DNA of 64,000 nucleotides. Origin: Levilactobacillus andaensis (GTDB lineage: Bacteria; Bacillota; Bacilli; Lactobacillales; Lactobacillaceae). Below are positions 45,310-53,978 of the stretch, piece by piece. The translations under genes and the position numbers were made by a program. The stretch is taken from NCBI RefSeq assembly GCF_016861695.1, contig NZ_BOLP01000004.1, positions 124,001 to 188,000 on the forward strand, written 5' to 3'. The number at the start of each line of letters is the position of its first letter. Position 1 is the stretch's first letter. The notes beneath the pieces were generated by a model. That model had not been told where the DNA came from. It saw nothing but the letters and a program-made list of their open reading frames with translations, and did no database searches.

Positions 45310-45978
45310 CTAATAGGCGTCATTGGGACTGATAATGATGCGAAACGTCTTGAGTAGAATCACAAAATCGACCCAGATATTGGCTTCTTGAATATACTTC
45401 AGGTCCAGAGCCACCATTGTTTCGAAACCAACGTTGTTTCTGCCGCTGATTTGCCACAACCCGGTACATCCCGGTACGACCGACAGGCGTTGCACATCGG
45501 TCAGGCCATACTCCTTGACCTCTCTGGGCAGCGGTGGCCGTGGCCCGACCAGCGACATGTCCCCTAAAAGGACGTTCACGAGCTGCGGGAGTTCATCCAG
45601 ACTATGTTTGCGGATAAACTTTCCCACCCGCGTGATCCGTGGATCCTCTTTCATCTTGAACATTGCGCCATCGATCTCGTTGTACTTCAACAGCGTTGCT
45701 AACTTTTTGTCCGCATCCATGACCATTGACCGGAACTTAAACATTTTAAATTGCCGGCCGTCCTTGCCAATTCTGGTCTGCGAATAGAACACACCCCCCT
45801 GCGGATCATCGACCTTGATGGCAATGGCAATAACGACAAAAATTGGCCACAAAATTAGTAGGGCAACCACGCTCATCAGCAAATCAAATATGCGCTTGCA
45901 GATATGGTAGACTCGCTTTTTCTGGGCGCCATCTGTATCAGCTGTCACTTTGGAGATCCCCCTTCCCCAAACATTCAT
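45310..45978 (-). CDS. Undecaprenyl-phosphate sugar phosphotransferase (priming), EPS locus 2
   Basis: 222 aa; the ATG at 45978 overlaps the glf stop as TGATG. Same family and length as the enzyme at 25224: membrane hairpin, FYSQTRIGKDGRQFKMFKFRSM (given here in part), SLDELPQLVNVLLGDMSLVGPRPPL region and CTGLWQISGRNN. Starts the second repeat unit. Having two priming enzymes suggests that both loci can make a separate polymer. Confidence 0.95.
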   Translation of the reverse strand: MNVWGRGISKVTADTDGAQKKRVYHICKRIFDLLMSVVALLILWPIFVVIAIAIKVDDPQGGVFYSQTRIGKDGRQFKMFKFRSMVMDADKKLATLLKYNEIDGAMFKMKEDPRITRVGKFIRKHSLDELPQLVNVLLGDMSLVGPRPPLPREVKEYGLTDVQRLSVVPGCTGLWQISGRNNVGFETMVALDLKYIQEANIWVDFVILLKTFRIIISPNDAY

Positions 45979-47096
45979 CACTCTAATTCCTTCTTTGCCG
46001 CCACCAGCGCCGAATGAATGACCTGGTGCATATCAAAATAGCGATATTGTCCCAGCCGACCACCAAAGATGACCTGTTTTTCATTCTTAGCTAATGCGGC
46101 ATACGCCTTATAAAGTTCATTATTTTTAACGTTGTTGATTGGATAGTACGGTTCATCCCCGCGGTGCCAAATTTTCGGGTACTCGCGCGTGATAATCGTC
46201 TTCCCCGCTGCCCCCTTGCCAAACTCAAAATGTTTGTGCTCAATGATTCTAGTGAACGGTGTTTCGGCATCCGTGTAATTCACCACGGCGTTCCCTTGGT
46301 AGTTATCGATCGCCAATTCTTCCGTTTTAAACTGCAAGGACCGGTACGCCAACTCGCCCAACTGGTAATTAAAGTATTGGTCGATCATGCCGGTGAAAAT
46401 AATCTTGGGATAATCGCGCAGGTACTGCGCCCGATGGTCAAAGAAATCCACGCCAGTCTCGACATCGATCAACTCACTGGCCAACATCTTTTCCACGATC
46501 TGCGTATAGCCCCCGATTGGAATTCCCTGATAGGTGTCATTAAAATAATTGTTATCAAACGTGTAGCGCACCGGCAGCCGCCGAATGATGAATGCCGGCA
46601 GGTCCCGGGCCCGCTGCCCCCATTGTTTCTCCGTGTACCCTTTGATCAGCTTTTCGTAAATATCCGTTCCCACCAGTGAGAGCGCCTGTTCCTCTAAATT
46701 TCGCGGTGTCCCCGTTAGTTTCAACCCGGCACGCTGGCGATCGATCTTCTGCTGCGCCTCGGCCGGTGTCCGCACGCCCCACAACTCACTAAACGTGTTC
46801 ATGTTAAACGGCAGGTTGTACAGCTGCCCCTTATAATTAGCGATTGGACTATTCGTATACCGGTTAAAGGTCGCAAATTGCCCCACGTAATCCCAGATTT
46901 CCTGATCAGACGTGTGAAAAATGTGGGCCCCATACTGGTGGACCTGAATGCCATCGATTTCTTTGGTATAGATGTTTCCGGCGACGTGGTCTCTCTTTTC
47001 AATGACTTTGACCCGCTTGTGATGTAACGCTGCTTCACGCGCAAAGACTGCTCCGAAGAGGCCGGCCCCGACAACTAGGTAATCATACGCAGTCAA
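45978..47096 (-). CDS. glf: UDP-galactopyranose mutase, EPS locus 2
   Basis: 372 aa, TTG start at 47096 with a GGGGGGA site. Motifs DYLVVGAGLFGAVFARE, EKRDHVAGNIYTKE, YGAHIFHT, KGYTEKQWG and GGRLGQYRYFDM. First gene of EPS locus 2, an uncommon position. It supplies galactofuranose to locus 2 and duplicates the locus 1 enzyme. Confidence 0.96.
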   Translation of the reverse strand: MTAYDYLVVGAGLFGAVFAREAALHHKRVKVIEKRDHVAGNIYTKEIDGIQVHQYGAHIFHTSDQEIWDYVGQFATFNRYTNSPIANYKGQLYNLPFNMNTFSELWGVRTPAEAQQKIDRQRAGLKLTGTPRNLEEQALSLVGTDIYEKLIKGYTEKQWGQRARDLPAFIIRRLPVRYTFDNNYFNDTYQGIPIGGYTQIVEKMLASELIDVETGVDFFDHRAQYLRDYPKIIFTGMIDQYFNYQLGELAYRSLQFKTEELAIDNYQGNAVVNYTDAETPFTRIIEHKHFEFGKGAAGKTIITREYPKIWHRGDEPYYPINNVKNNELYKAYAALAKNEKQVIFGGRLGQYRYFDMHQVIHSALVAAKKELE

Positions 47097-47331
47097 CTTA
47101 ACTTAATCCCCCCAACTACCAAGCCAGACGCGCACAAAAAACGCCTCCAGCTGTCTCCCCCAAATAACGCCTACCAATCTGTAGCCTAAGACCGAGTATA
47201 AAGTGCTACTTGCTAAAGTAAATCACAGACACCCTGTAAATGGTGTATATGTTAGTTAACCGTAATTACATATTTTATATTTGCTATAATCTTTATGCCT
47301 TTTAACAGTGGTTCCCGAATTTTGCTCCATC
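47097..47331 (-). promoter_or_regulatory. Long 5' leader of EPS locus 2
   Basis: About 230 bases lie between the -10 box at 47337 and the glf start. It shares the motif AATGGT...TAGTTAACCG (plus-strand reading) with the leader of locus 1. No terminator-like hairpin as clear as the one in locus 1. Confidence 0.45.
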
Positions 47332-47395
47332 ATTATACTATGGTTGAGTTACTATAATTAAGACGTTTTTGTTACACTTTTTATCATATGTGTAT
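47327..47395 (-). promoter_or_regulatory. Promoter block of EPS locus 2, conserved in locus 1
   Basis: TATAGTATAATG-like -10 region (TATAAT at 47337-47332) with upstream GTCTTAAT and GTAAC elements in the same order and similar spacing as at 28440-28505. Confidence 0.6.
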
Positions 47396-47433
47396 GGTAT
47401 TAACCGCTGATGACCTTACTTTTTAAGGGACAC

Positions 47434-47473
47434 AAAAAATCTGCCCCAACACAATTTTCGTGTGGAGGCAGAC
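47434..47473 (-). terminator. Terminator of LCP gene 3
   Basis: On the minus strand TCTGCC-CACAC and GTGT-GGCAGA arms are followed by TTTTTTG, about 20 bases past the LCP stop codon. Confidence 0.85.
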
Positions 47474-47492
47474 TCTTTAAACCCATTTTTTA

Positions 47493-48560
47493 TTAGCCGT
47501 TATGCTGGCTGTTATTGTTATCGCTAGTAGTTCCTGAATCGTTGGTCCGCGTGCTACTACTATCGCTATCCGTGTCCATCTGAGCAATCTTCCCGGTCGT
47601 GGCTTGACTCAGTCCCAAGGCCTTGCGGATGTAATTTGTCACCCGCTGAAGCTCGGATTTCGAGGCCACTTCCATGCTCTGACTGTTGATGGTCGCGCTA
47701 CTGCCCTGGATATGGGTCGTGCTGATGTTCTTGGTCTGCGTGGCCTTACGGTAGTTCGTTGCCAGTGCCGTTAAGTCGTCAAACGTCAGATCGGTTTGCG
47801 TCTGCTTAGTCAGTGAGCTGATGAAGTCTTCATTTAGCAGTGAGGAGACCGACCCCGACTTGTTCAACAGCGCCATAATGACCTTCCGTTGCCGCGTTTG
47901 CCGGCCATAGTCGCCCTTCGGATCGTCGTCACGCATTCTGGAGTAGGCCAAGGCCTTTTTGCCGTTCATGTGGGTCTTCACGCCCTTCTTGAACGTGTAC
48001 CCGCCATAACTAAAGCTCAGCGTTGGTTTCACCGTCACACCACCGACCTCATCAATGATCTTTTCCATCCCACCCATGTTGATAATGGCATAGAAATCGA
48101 TGGGGATGTTCAGCATTTTCTGTACGGTGGTGATCGCCGTCTTGGACTGACCCCAGGCATAGGCGGCATTGATCTTCGCTACACCGTAGTCTGCAAAGCC
48201 TGGCACGTTGACCGCCGTATCCCGTGGAATGCTAGTGATTGTGGTCTTATTGGTCTTCGGGTTGATGGTCACGACCATCATACTGTCAGTCCGGCCCTTA
48301 AAGTTTCGCCCTAAAGCCCCGGTATCCGTTCCTAGGAGAAGAATAGAAACTGGCTTCTTAGCTTTCAGAACGGCACTGGCATTGCGCAGCTTGGTCGCCC
48401 CTGAAGCTTTGTACGTTGTTTTAACGGTACTCTTAATATTCTGGTATTTGTTCATCCCGTAAGCCGTGCCCCCCGCAATTAAAGCAAGGAGCAAGACGAT
48501 GATGATGTTACGAATGGGATGACGCTTTTTATGCGGCCGTTGCCGCCGTTCCATATCCAT
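47493..48560 (-). CDS. LytR-CpsA-Psr (LCP) family glycopolymer transferase 3
   Basis: 355 aa, AAAGGGTGG site. N-terminal helix (about 16-33), LLLGTDTGALGRNFKGRTDSMM, SIPRDTAV, RMRDDDPKGDYGRQTRQR; Ser/Asn/Thr-rich tail after 330. It stands as a single gene directly upstream of EPS locus 2, with its own terminator, so it may serve teichoic acid or both polymers. Confidence 0.9.
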   Translation of the reverse strand: MDMERRQRPHKKRHPIRNIIIVLLLALIAGGTAYGMNKYQNIKSTVKTTYKASGATKLRNASAVLKAKKPVSILLLGTDTGALGRNFKGRTDSMMVVTINPKTNKTTITSIPRDTAVNVPGFADYGVAKINAAYAWGQSKTAITTVQKMLNIPIDFYAIINMGGMEKIIDEVGGVTVKPTLSFSYGGYTFKKGVKTHMNGKKALAYSRMRDDDPKGDYGRQTRQRKVIMALLNKSGSVSSLLNEDFISSLTKQTQTDLTFDDLTALATNYRKATQTKNISTTHIQGSSATINSQSMEVASKSELQRVTNYIRKALGLSQATTGKIAQMDTDSDSSSTRTNDSGTTSDNNNSQHNG

Positions 48561-49084
48561 GGTTTGTAACCACCCTTTCAGTCCGTCCGCAAGACTACCG
48601 GGCGGTTGATACTTTTAATTATTTTGGTCATTATCGACTTGACCATTATAGGGGCTGAGACTTAACACTTCCTAATCCCCGGTGAAGCTTAAGGAAAATA
48701 TAGAAATATTTGTGGCGCGGGAAATGCTGGTAAAAATAGCTGCGGTCGATTGTCAGTACTGACCAGTATGTGACGCCGTTCATCGGCATCGTTAAGTGCT
48801 AAATCAAGCTTCAATCACTTTACCCATTTCGTAGTCAACACCCCACACTACAGGCTTAAAAACAAAGCGTTACCGTCTCTGCAGTAACGCTTCGAGTATG
48901 ACGCTCTATTTGATTTGCGGATCAGGTCACGTGCTTCTGACCTTAAAGACTGTCCGTTATCCCTATCCGACTGGCAAATACTGAAAATACTAGAACTATT
49001 TTACCACGAATGTAAGCGCTACACATTAGATTAATTATATTCTGCGACTAACTGGCTTCGCGGCTGGTCAGAACGCCTAACGTC
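48561..49084. other. Non-coding region between LCP gene 3 and the structured element
   Basis: No gene found. Contains a 9-bp hairpin terminator at 48855-48892 and, near 49013, a TGTAAGCGCT sequence resembling half of a catabolite-control site. The promoter of LCP gene 3 should be in its left part but no good boxes are seen. Confidence 0.4.
48855..48892 (-). terminator. Probable terminator of the amino acid permease transcript
   Basis: AAGCGTTAC/GTAACGCTT stem with a 10-base loop; on the minus strand GTTTTTAAG-type sequence follows. The permease stop is 420 bases upstream, so the structured element at 49085 would lie inside its 3' untranslated region. Confidence 0.6.
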
Positions 49085-49312
49085 ACAGCTAAGCGAGTTC
49101 ACGGACTAATGCTGCGGTCCGGAGCCGGAGGATGACCGACAGAGCGCTGTGTCGAGGGTGTTAGTCGACGATTCTCAGTCGGCTTACAGCCTGGGACGAC
49201 TGTGGAGACTCACGGTTTTAGTGAGGCTTCACAGCGAGGTCGAAGCCCGCCCTTCGGCTGAGACCGGTCCCCACAGCGTGGCGTCGGTCAGCCGCAGGCG
49301 CAGGAAACAAAG
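49085..49312. ncRNA. Structured non-coding element, copy 2 of a repeated family
   Basis: Same series of motifs as 32540-32815: CGGAGCCGGAGGA (49120), GGGACGACTGTGGAGACTC (49193), a hairpin CTCAC/GTGAG (49209-49225) followed by GGCTTC, a second hairpin AGCC/GGCT (49244-49259), and CCCCACAGC. Stem sequences differ from copy 1 while pairing is kept. Ends 1 base from the stop codon of the permease gene. Function and transcribed strand unknown. Confidence 0.55.
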
Positions 49313-49313
49313 T

Positions 49314-50723
49314 TTAGTCCGTAAGTTCGCGCACCCGGCTGTGACGATAACCATAGGAGGCATAGACGATAAGCCCCAACACGACCCACACGCCGAACGC
49401 TTCCCACGTGAATGGCTGCAATTGTGTCATCAGGTATAGGCAGGCCAAGAACGATGCAATCGGCAGAAACGGATACCACGGCACCTTGAATGAGGTATCT
49501 AATTTCTTAAACCGTTCGTCGTGTCGCAGGAAGACGATGCCGAGTGAAACCATGGCAAATGCCGACAACGTGCCAATGTTGACTAGTTCCGCAATCTTAT
49601 CAATGGGAATCACAGCCGCAAAGATGCTGGCGATGATGCCAAAGATCCAGGTGTTGGCGACCGGCACGTGTGTTTTGGGATTCAATTTCATCAGTGGCTT
49701 GGGCAACAGGCCGTCACGACTGATGGCAAACAACAATCGTGTCCCCCCATAGGACATGACGATGAGCACGGTGGTCATCCCCACAATGGCTCCCAGTGAG
49801 ATCACGCCGGACGCCCAGTTCTGGTGGATCAGTGTCAGTGCCAAGGCGACCGGATCGGCCACGTTTAATTTCGTATAGTGGACCACGCCGACCAGCACCG
49901 CCGACAGGCTAATGTAGAGCACGGCGGCCACCAACAAGGAGCTGATGATGCCGATGGGCATGTTGCGCTTGGGATTCTTGACTTCCTCACTAGCGGTGGA
50001 CACGGCGTCGAACCCGATGTAGGCGTAAAAGGCGACCGCGGCCCCCTTGAAGATGCCTTGCGTCCCAAATGGCAGGAATGGATTATAGTTGGCCGGCTTC
50101 ACGTAGAACACGGCGATCCCGATGAACAGCAGAATCACTAAAATCTTAACGATAACCATGATGTTATTGATGCGCGCAGACTCACGAATTCCCTTGGACA
50201 GGAGCCAGGCAACAATCATGGTAATGGCAAGGGCCACGATGTCGATGCCGCCCCCCTTGACGCCCGCGGTCCCGGCCGCAGCCTGGAGAAATGATGGCAA
50301 TTTTAGCCCAAACCCATTCAACAGGTTCTGGAAGTAAGATGACCAGCTGACGGCCACCGACGACACGGCGAAGAGGTATTCGGAAATGAGCGCCCAGCCA
50401 AGAATCCAAGCGGCGAACTCACCGAAGACGGCGTACACATAGGTATAGGCACTCCCGGCTAGCGGAATCGTCGAGGAAAACTCGGAATAACACAGCGCAG
50501 CCATGGCACAGACGACCACGGCAATCAAATAAGAGAGCATGACACTGGGACCGGTATAGTTTGCGGCAATCAAACCGGGCGTGATGAAGATCCCGGAACC
50601 GACAATGGCGCCAATACCCATGGTCGTCAGACTGAACGCCGTTAAGGTTTTCTCCAACCCCGTTTTCTTATACAAGTCCGTTTGTACTTGTTTTTTAATG
50701 AATAGTTGATGTGGTCGTCCCAA
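49314..50723 (-). CDS. Amino acid permease of the APC superfamily
   Basis: 469 aa, 12 membrane helices. N-terminal TMGIGAIVGSGIFITPGL (the helix 1 Gly-rich motif of cationic amino acid/YfnA-type transporters), helix 3 YSEFSSTIPLAGSAYTY, and FYAYIGFDAVSTASEEVKNP (helix 6). Imports an amino acid by proton symport; substrate not predictable. Single gene with its 3' end next to the structured element. Confidence 0.88.
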   Translation of the reverse strand: MGRPHQLFIKKQVQTDLYKKTGLEKTLTAFSLTTMGIGAIVGSGIFITPGLIAANYTGPSVMLSYLIAVVVCAMAALCYSEFSSTIPLAGSAYTYVYAVFGEFAAWILGWALISEYLFAVSSVAVSWSSYFQNLLNGFGLKLPSFLQAAAGTAGVKGGGIDIVALAITMIVAWLLSKGIRESARINNIMVIVKILVILLFIGIAVFYVKPANYNPFLPFGTQGIFKGAAVAFYAYIGFDAVSTASEEVKNPKRNMPIGIISSLLVAAVLYISLSAVLVGVVHYTKLNVADPVALALTLIHQNWASGVISLGAIVGMTTVLIVMSYGGTRLLFAISRDGLLPKPLMKLNPKTHVPVANTWIFGIIASIFAAVIPIDKIAELVNIGTLSAFAMVSLGIVFLRHDERFKKLDTSFKVPWYPFLPIASFLACLYLMTQLQPFTWEAFGVWVVLGLIVYASYGYRHSRVRELTD

Positions 50724-51044
50724 GCCAATTCCTCCTTTTTGAGTGATGATTAGAATTCGATTAGACTAATTATCATAGTTTAATTATTTTTGGGCGAATT
50801 GTCAAGGGCCAAGTGGCTTGAAAACGCATACTGCGGGGATTGTTGGGGTTCAAAAGATGACTCAGATTAAAATAATTCAGTCCACCTACTCAACCGTTGG
50901 CCCAGATTACGAGGTCCCGCATCACAGCAAACAGGTTTCATCCCCATTGGATAAGCCATCCCGGGACTTAACCAAAATCATTTCAGTATCCCCACCCGAG
51001 CACATATGATACGATTGGTGAAAAGCCGAAAGAAGCTGATACCG
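50724..51044. other. Non-coding region between permease and DsrE-like gene
   Basis: AT-rich around 50740-50800 (divergent promoter area). Open frames at 50818 and 51006 lack ribosome sites and resemble no family. Nothing else recognised. Confidence 0.4.
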
Positions 51045-51365
51045 ATGAAGTTAGGTGTTATTTTGGAAAGCAAGGATCCAGAAACGGTATGGAACGCGCT
51101 GCGCTTTGGTGTTGCTGGGTTGGGCGCTGGTCACACCGTCCACTTATTTTTGATGGGCGGGGGCGTCGAGATTACCACCTTGGGCAACGCTCGCTACGAT
51201 GTGAATAGCGAACTGACCCACTTTGAGTCCGCTGGTGGCACCGTGCTTGCCTGTGGCACCTGCCTCAAGAACCGTCAGTTGACGAGTTCCGCCGCCTGCC
51301 CCGCTGGCACCATGACCGACTGTGTCGATTTGGTCGTCTGGGCGGACAAGACCGTCACATTTTAA
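51045..51365 (+). CDS. DsrE-family protein
   Basis: 106 aa from the ATG at 51045; upstream in-frame codons to 51006 are probably not translated, though the site before 51045 is weak. DsrE/F/TusD-like fold: MKLGVILESKDPETVWNALR, HTVHLFLMGGGVE, and LACGTCLKNR with two conserved Cys residues (about 70-75). Such proteins take part in sulfur relay or bind small ligands. Cytoplasmic. Single gene. Confidence 0.78.
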   Translation: MKLGVILESKDPETVWNALRFGVAGLGAGHTVHLFLMGGGVEITTLGNARYDVNSELTHFESAGGTVLACGTCLKNRQLTSSAACPAGTMTDCVDLVVWADKTVTF

Positions 51366-51455
51366 AAAAAATTCAAAATCCCGTTGCGCCTAATTCTGAC
51401 GTGGATTCTGGCGGTCATTTTCGGTGAGAATTCTTGCTGATTTTTAATTTTGTTA

Positions 51456-51483
51456 TTTACATCTGGCCAAAACGTGCTAGGAT
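51456..51483 (+). promoter_or_regulatory. Probable promoter of asnA
   Basis: TTTACA (51456-51461), 16 bases, then TGC-TAGGAT (-10 at 51478-51483, extended). It lies just upstream of the T-box leader. Confidence 0.6.
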
Positions 51484-51504
51484 TAAGCCCATAAGATAAA
51501 AAAC

Positions 51505-51776
51505 GGAGGAAAGAGGAGTACGTTAAGCCGACCTGCCAGTGAGTTGGGAGTTAGTGCAAACCCAATCAGTGTTCGCCTTAGCCGAAAAACACTTTCTTAG
51601 TTGCTACCTGAAATGACATTGTCAGAGTAGGCGTGGCCGTTAACCGGTACGTTACCATCGGTGGAGTATGTTAGTACTCTATTTTTGAGCTGGTCTATAC
51701 TGCAGATAGACAACTTGGGTGGTACCGCGAGAGTTTCTCGTCCCTTGATTTTCGGGATGAGAGACTCTTTTTATTT
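51505..51776 (+). promoter_or_regulatory. T-box riboswitch with terminator, controlling asnA
   Basis: The T-box core AACTTGGGTGGTACCGCG is at 51713-51730. It overlaps the left arm region of a strong terminator: 51731-51745 pairs with 51755-51769, followed by a T-run. Upstream lie stem I elements with GGAGGAAAGAGGAGTACG and AGTGAGTTGGGAGTTAGTG. Uncharged tRNA binding favours the antiterminator and transcription of asnA. Given the gene, the specifier should read tRNA-Asn; I could not place it with certainty. Confidence 0.92.
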
Positions 51777-51809
51777 TATCTAAAACACAACCCAAAGGAG
51801 ATTATGACC

Positions 51810-52817
51810 ATGCATTTAATTATTCCAAAGGACTACGATCCAAAATTATCCGTTAAAGAAACGCAAGCCGCTATTCGCTACATTCGGGAAACCTTCCAAG
51901 AAGAATTCGGGAAGCAACTGAACCTCTCCCGGCTGTCTGCCCCTATGTTTGTCGAAAAGTCGACCGGCCTCAACGACAACTTGAACGGTGTGGAAAAGCC
52001 CGTTTCATTTACCATGGCCGACATGGGCGATGAAACGATTGAAATCGTCCACTCCCTGGCAAAATGGAAGCGCGTGGCGTTGAAGCGTTACGGTTTCGAC
52101 ATGCACGAAGGCCTCTACACCAACATGAACGCCATTCGGAAGGACGAAGATCTCGACAACTACCACTCCGCCTACGTTGACCAGTGGGACTGGGAAAAGA
52201 TCATCGGTAAGGACGAACGGACCATCGACACGTTAAAGAGCACTGTTCGCACCATTTTCAAAGTCATCAAACACATGGAACACGAAGTTTGGTACAAGTT
52301 TCCCCAAGCCGTTCACCATTTGCCAGATGAAATCCACTTTGTAACCACGCAAGAACTCGAAGACATGTACCCAACGATGACGCCGAAGGAACGGGAAAAC
52401 GCCATTACTAAGAAACTCGGCTGTGTCTTCCTGATGAAGATCGGTGGCGCGCTGAAGAGTGGCAAACGTCACGATGGCCGGGCCCCTGACTACGACGACT
52501 GGGAAATGAACGGGGACATCCTGTTCTGGTATGAACCATTGAACCAGTCGATGGAAATCTCCAGCATGGGAATTCGGGTCGATGCCGACTCTATGCTGAA
52601 ACAATTGAAGATTGCCCACGCCGAAGACCGGTTGAGCTTGCCCTACCACAAGATGGTCATGAACGAAGAGGTGCCATTCACGATTGGTGGCGGGATTGGT
52701 CAATCCCGACTCTGCATGTTATTGCTAGGCAAGGCGCACGTCGGCGAAGTTCAGGCTGCTCTGTGGCCACAAGAAATGATCGACAAGTGTGAAGCTGGGA
52801 ACATTCACTTACTGTAG
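51810..52817 (+). CDS. asnA: Aspartate-ammonia ligase (asparagine synthetase A)
   Basis: 335 aa. The ATG at 51810 is 9 bases from an AAAGGAG site; another ATG at 51804 is only 3 bases away. Makes asparagine from aspartate, ammonia and ATP. Class II aminoacyl-tRNA-synthetase-like fold: [45 protein letters not shown], and motif 3-like [18 protein letters not shown]. Controlled by the T-box upstream. Confidence 0.97.
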   Translation: MHLIIPKDYDPKLSVKETQAAIRYIRETFQEEFGKQLNLSRLSAPMFVEKSTGLNDNLNGVEKPVSFTMADMGDETIEIVHSLAKWKRVALKRYGFDMHEGLYTNMNAIRKDEDLDNYHSAYVDQWDWEKIIGKDERTIDTLKSTVRTIFKVIKHMEHEVWYKFPQAVHHLPDEIHFVTTQELEDMYPTMTPKERENAITKKLGCVFLMKIGGALKSGKRHDGRAPDYDDWEMNGDILFWYEPLNQSMEISSMGIRVDADSMLKQLKIAHAEDRLSLPYHKMVMNEEVPFTIGGGIGQSRLCMLLLGKAHVGEVQAALWPQEMIDKCEAGNIHLL

Positions 52818-52873
52818 TTCTTTAACTGACTGGTCGTTCAGGTTATTAATAACTAAAGACTGTATTATAGAAG

Positions 52874-52927
52874 AAAGTGCTACTCACTAGACCGAAGTTC
52901 GTCGGTTTGGTGGGTAGCACTTTTTAT
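52874..52927 (+). terminator. Intrinsic terminator of asnA
   Basis: AAAGTGCTAC/GTAGCACTTT stem with inner CAC/GTG and CCGA/TCGG pairing and a T-run. Confidence 0.85.
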
Positions 52928-52984
52928 TAGTTGTTTAGAAAATAAGTCACGATGCTTTTGATGATGGCGACTAAGTGATTGACA

Positions 52985-53095
52985 TTATTTGCTCAAATAA
53001 CTCAGAATCAGCGGGATCATAACGCCTAATACCGCCGCAATTTCCGCCAGTCGTTCGACGTCGATTGAAGACGCCTTATGTGTCTGTTGATGCAT
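52985..53095 (-). CDS. Small hydrophobic peptide (36 aa)
   Basis: ATG at 53095 preceded by a GAGGTGA site at good distance. The peptide begins MHQQTHKASSIDVERLA and continues with a hydrophobic stretch (EIAAVLGVMIPLILSYL, about 18-34), ending in SK. It resembles small membrane peptides: type I toxin-like, regulatory, or bacteriocin-like. It lies 26 bp behind the 160-aa hypothetical gene and could share its transcript. No family recognised. Confidence 0.5.
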   Translation of the reverse strand: MHQQTHKASSIDVERLAEIAAVLGVMIPLILSYLSK

Positions 53096-53121
53096 ATGAC
53101 TCACCTCATTTATGACTAGAC

Positions 53122-53604
53122 TTAGGACAAAGGCCACTCCCGCCGCCGACTACGCGCAGGCTGTTTCGACGTTGCGCGGTCAAAAAACTGACTGAGTTTA
53201 TTTTCAAACGCCGCCTCTTTACTTGGAAGTTGGCGGTGTACTTTGGCCGTGCGGACCAATTGCTGGTATCCCCGTGCACCCAATGCGGCAACCTTTTTGT
53301 CGCGATCGTAAATAACCTTCTCCGTAACGCTCAGTGCATTCTGTTGGCCATACTGAAAACAACGATTCTCCGAGTGAAAACACAGCCGCCGTTCGCGGTC
53401 CGTGCGGATATCATACCCCACTCGATGCTGCGACTTCTTTCCAATATGGTGGTCGCTGATTCGAATCTCTTTCAAAATGTCGTTGTCCAAGTGGAGGTAC
53501 AGGCTCGTCGTCTTATGGCGGGTCACGTTGACATGGATCCCGGCATTGCGCAAACGGGCAATAATCATCTGAATCAGGTAGTCGGTCGTGGTATCACGCG
53601 TCAT
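53122..53604 (-). CDS. Hypothetical protein (160 aa)
   Basis: Not recognised. Soluble and basic: the N-terminal half (DYLIQMIIARLRNAGIHV, SLYLHLDNDILKEIRISDHH) looks alpha/beta, and the C-terminus is rich in Arg (residues 145-157). No signal peptide or helix-turn-helix. It is followed by a 36-aa hydrophobic peptide gene. The N-terminal arrangement could suit a nuclease or nucleic-acid-binding protein, but no motif supports a claim. Confidence 0.6.
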   Translation of the reverse strand: MTRDTTTDYLIQMIIARLRNAGIHVNVTRHKTTSLYLHLDNDILKEIRISDHHIGKKSQHRVGYDIRTDRERRLCFHSENRCFQYGQQNALSVTEKVIYDRDKKVAALGARGYQQLVRTAKVHRQLPSKEAAFENKLSQFFDRATSKQPARSRRREWPLS

Positions 53605-53743
53605 TGGTCCTCATCCCCCAGTTGGTCTGTGCTTACCTCTAGGATAACGCAGAGCAGCGTTGACTGGGTGACTAAGGACTTGGCTACGAGGAAATTTAAA
53701 GTCTTACGAATTTAATTATCGTTTCAGAAAGAAATTAATGAAA

Positions 53744-53958
53744 TCAGCTCATTAGGATTGCGACTAACGCAAGTGACATGCCAAGCAACCACGCGATAAT
53801 GGAATTTCCAGTTTTTCTATTTTTACTTCATTCTCTGTAGCTTGCTGACTAAGCTGAGCAAACTTTGTATCCATTCTTGCCGATTGTAAGTTGATTTGAT
53901 CCGAAATATCTTGTTGAGCGACACAATCCTCTTGTTTAGTGGCAAATTTTTCTGTCAT
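53744..53958 (-). pseudogene. Frameshifted gene for a coiled-coil protein with a C-terminal membrane helix
   Basis: From the ATG at 53958 the frame codes a coiled coil (QINLQSARMDTKFAQLSQQ, then ATENEVKIEKLE). One missing A near 53811 shifts the frame; in the other frame the sequence continues NSIIAWLLGMSLALVAILMS to a TGA at 53744. Restoring one A gives an 72-residue protein with coiled coil plus membrane helix, similar in plan to phage XhlA-like or small lactobacillus proteins. It starts 20 bp behind the Panacea-domain gene. Probably a decayed partner gene, or a sequencing error. Confidence 0.6.
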
Positions 53959-53978
53959 CCCCACATGTCCAGCTATTT

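Noticed and set aside
46164-46679. Long open frame on the plus strand (171 aa)
   Set aside because: Lies entirely antisense to glf of locus 2, has no ribosome site and no recognisable motif; caused by GC-rich codon use.
49013-49027. Possible catabolite-control (cre) site TGTAAGCGCTACAC
   Set aside because: One mismatch to the consensus and not in a promoter position; it lies between a terminator and the structured element.
51505-51712. Exact specifier codon of the T-box
   Set aside because: Several AAC triplets are possible; I could not fold stem I reliably enough to choose one.
52233-52703. Open frame on the minus strand (156 aa)
   Set aside because: Antisense to asnA, with no supporting features.
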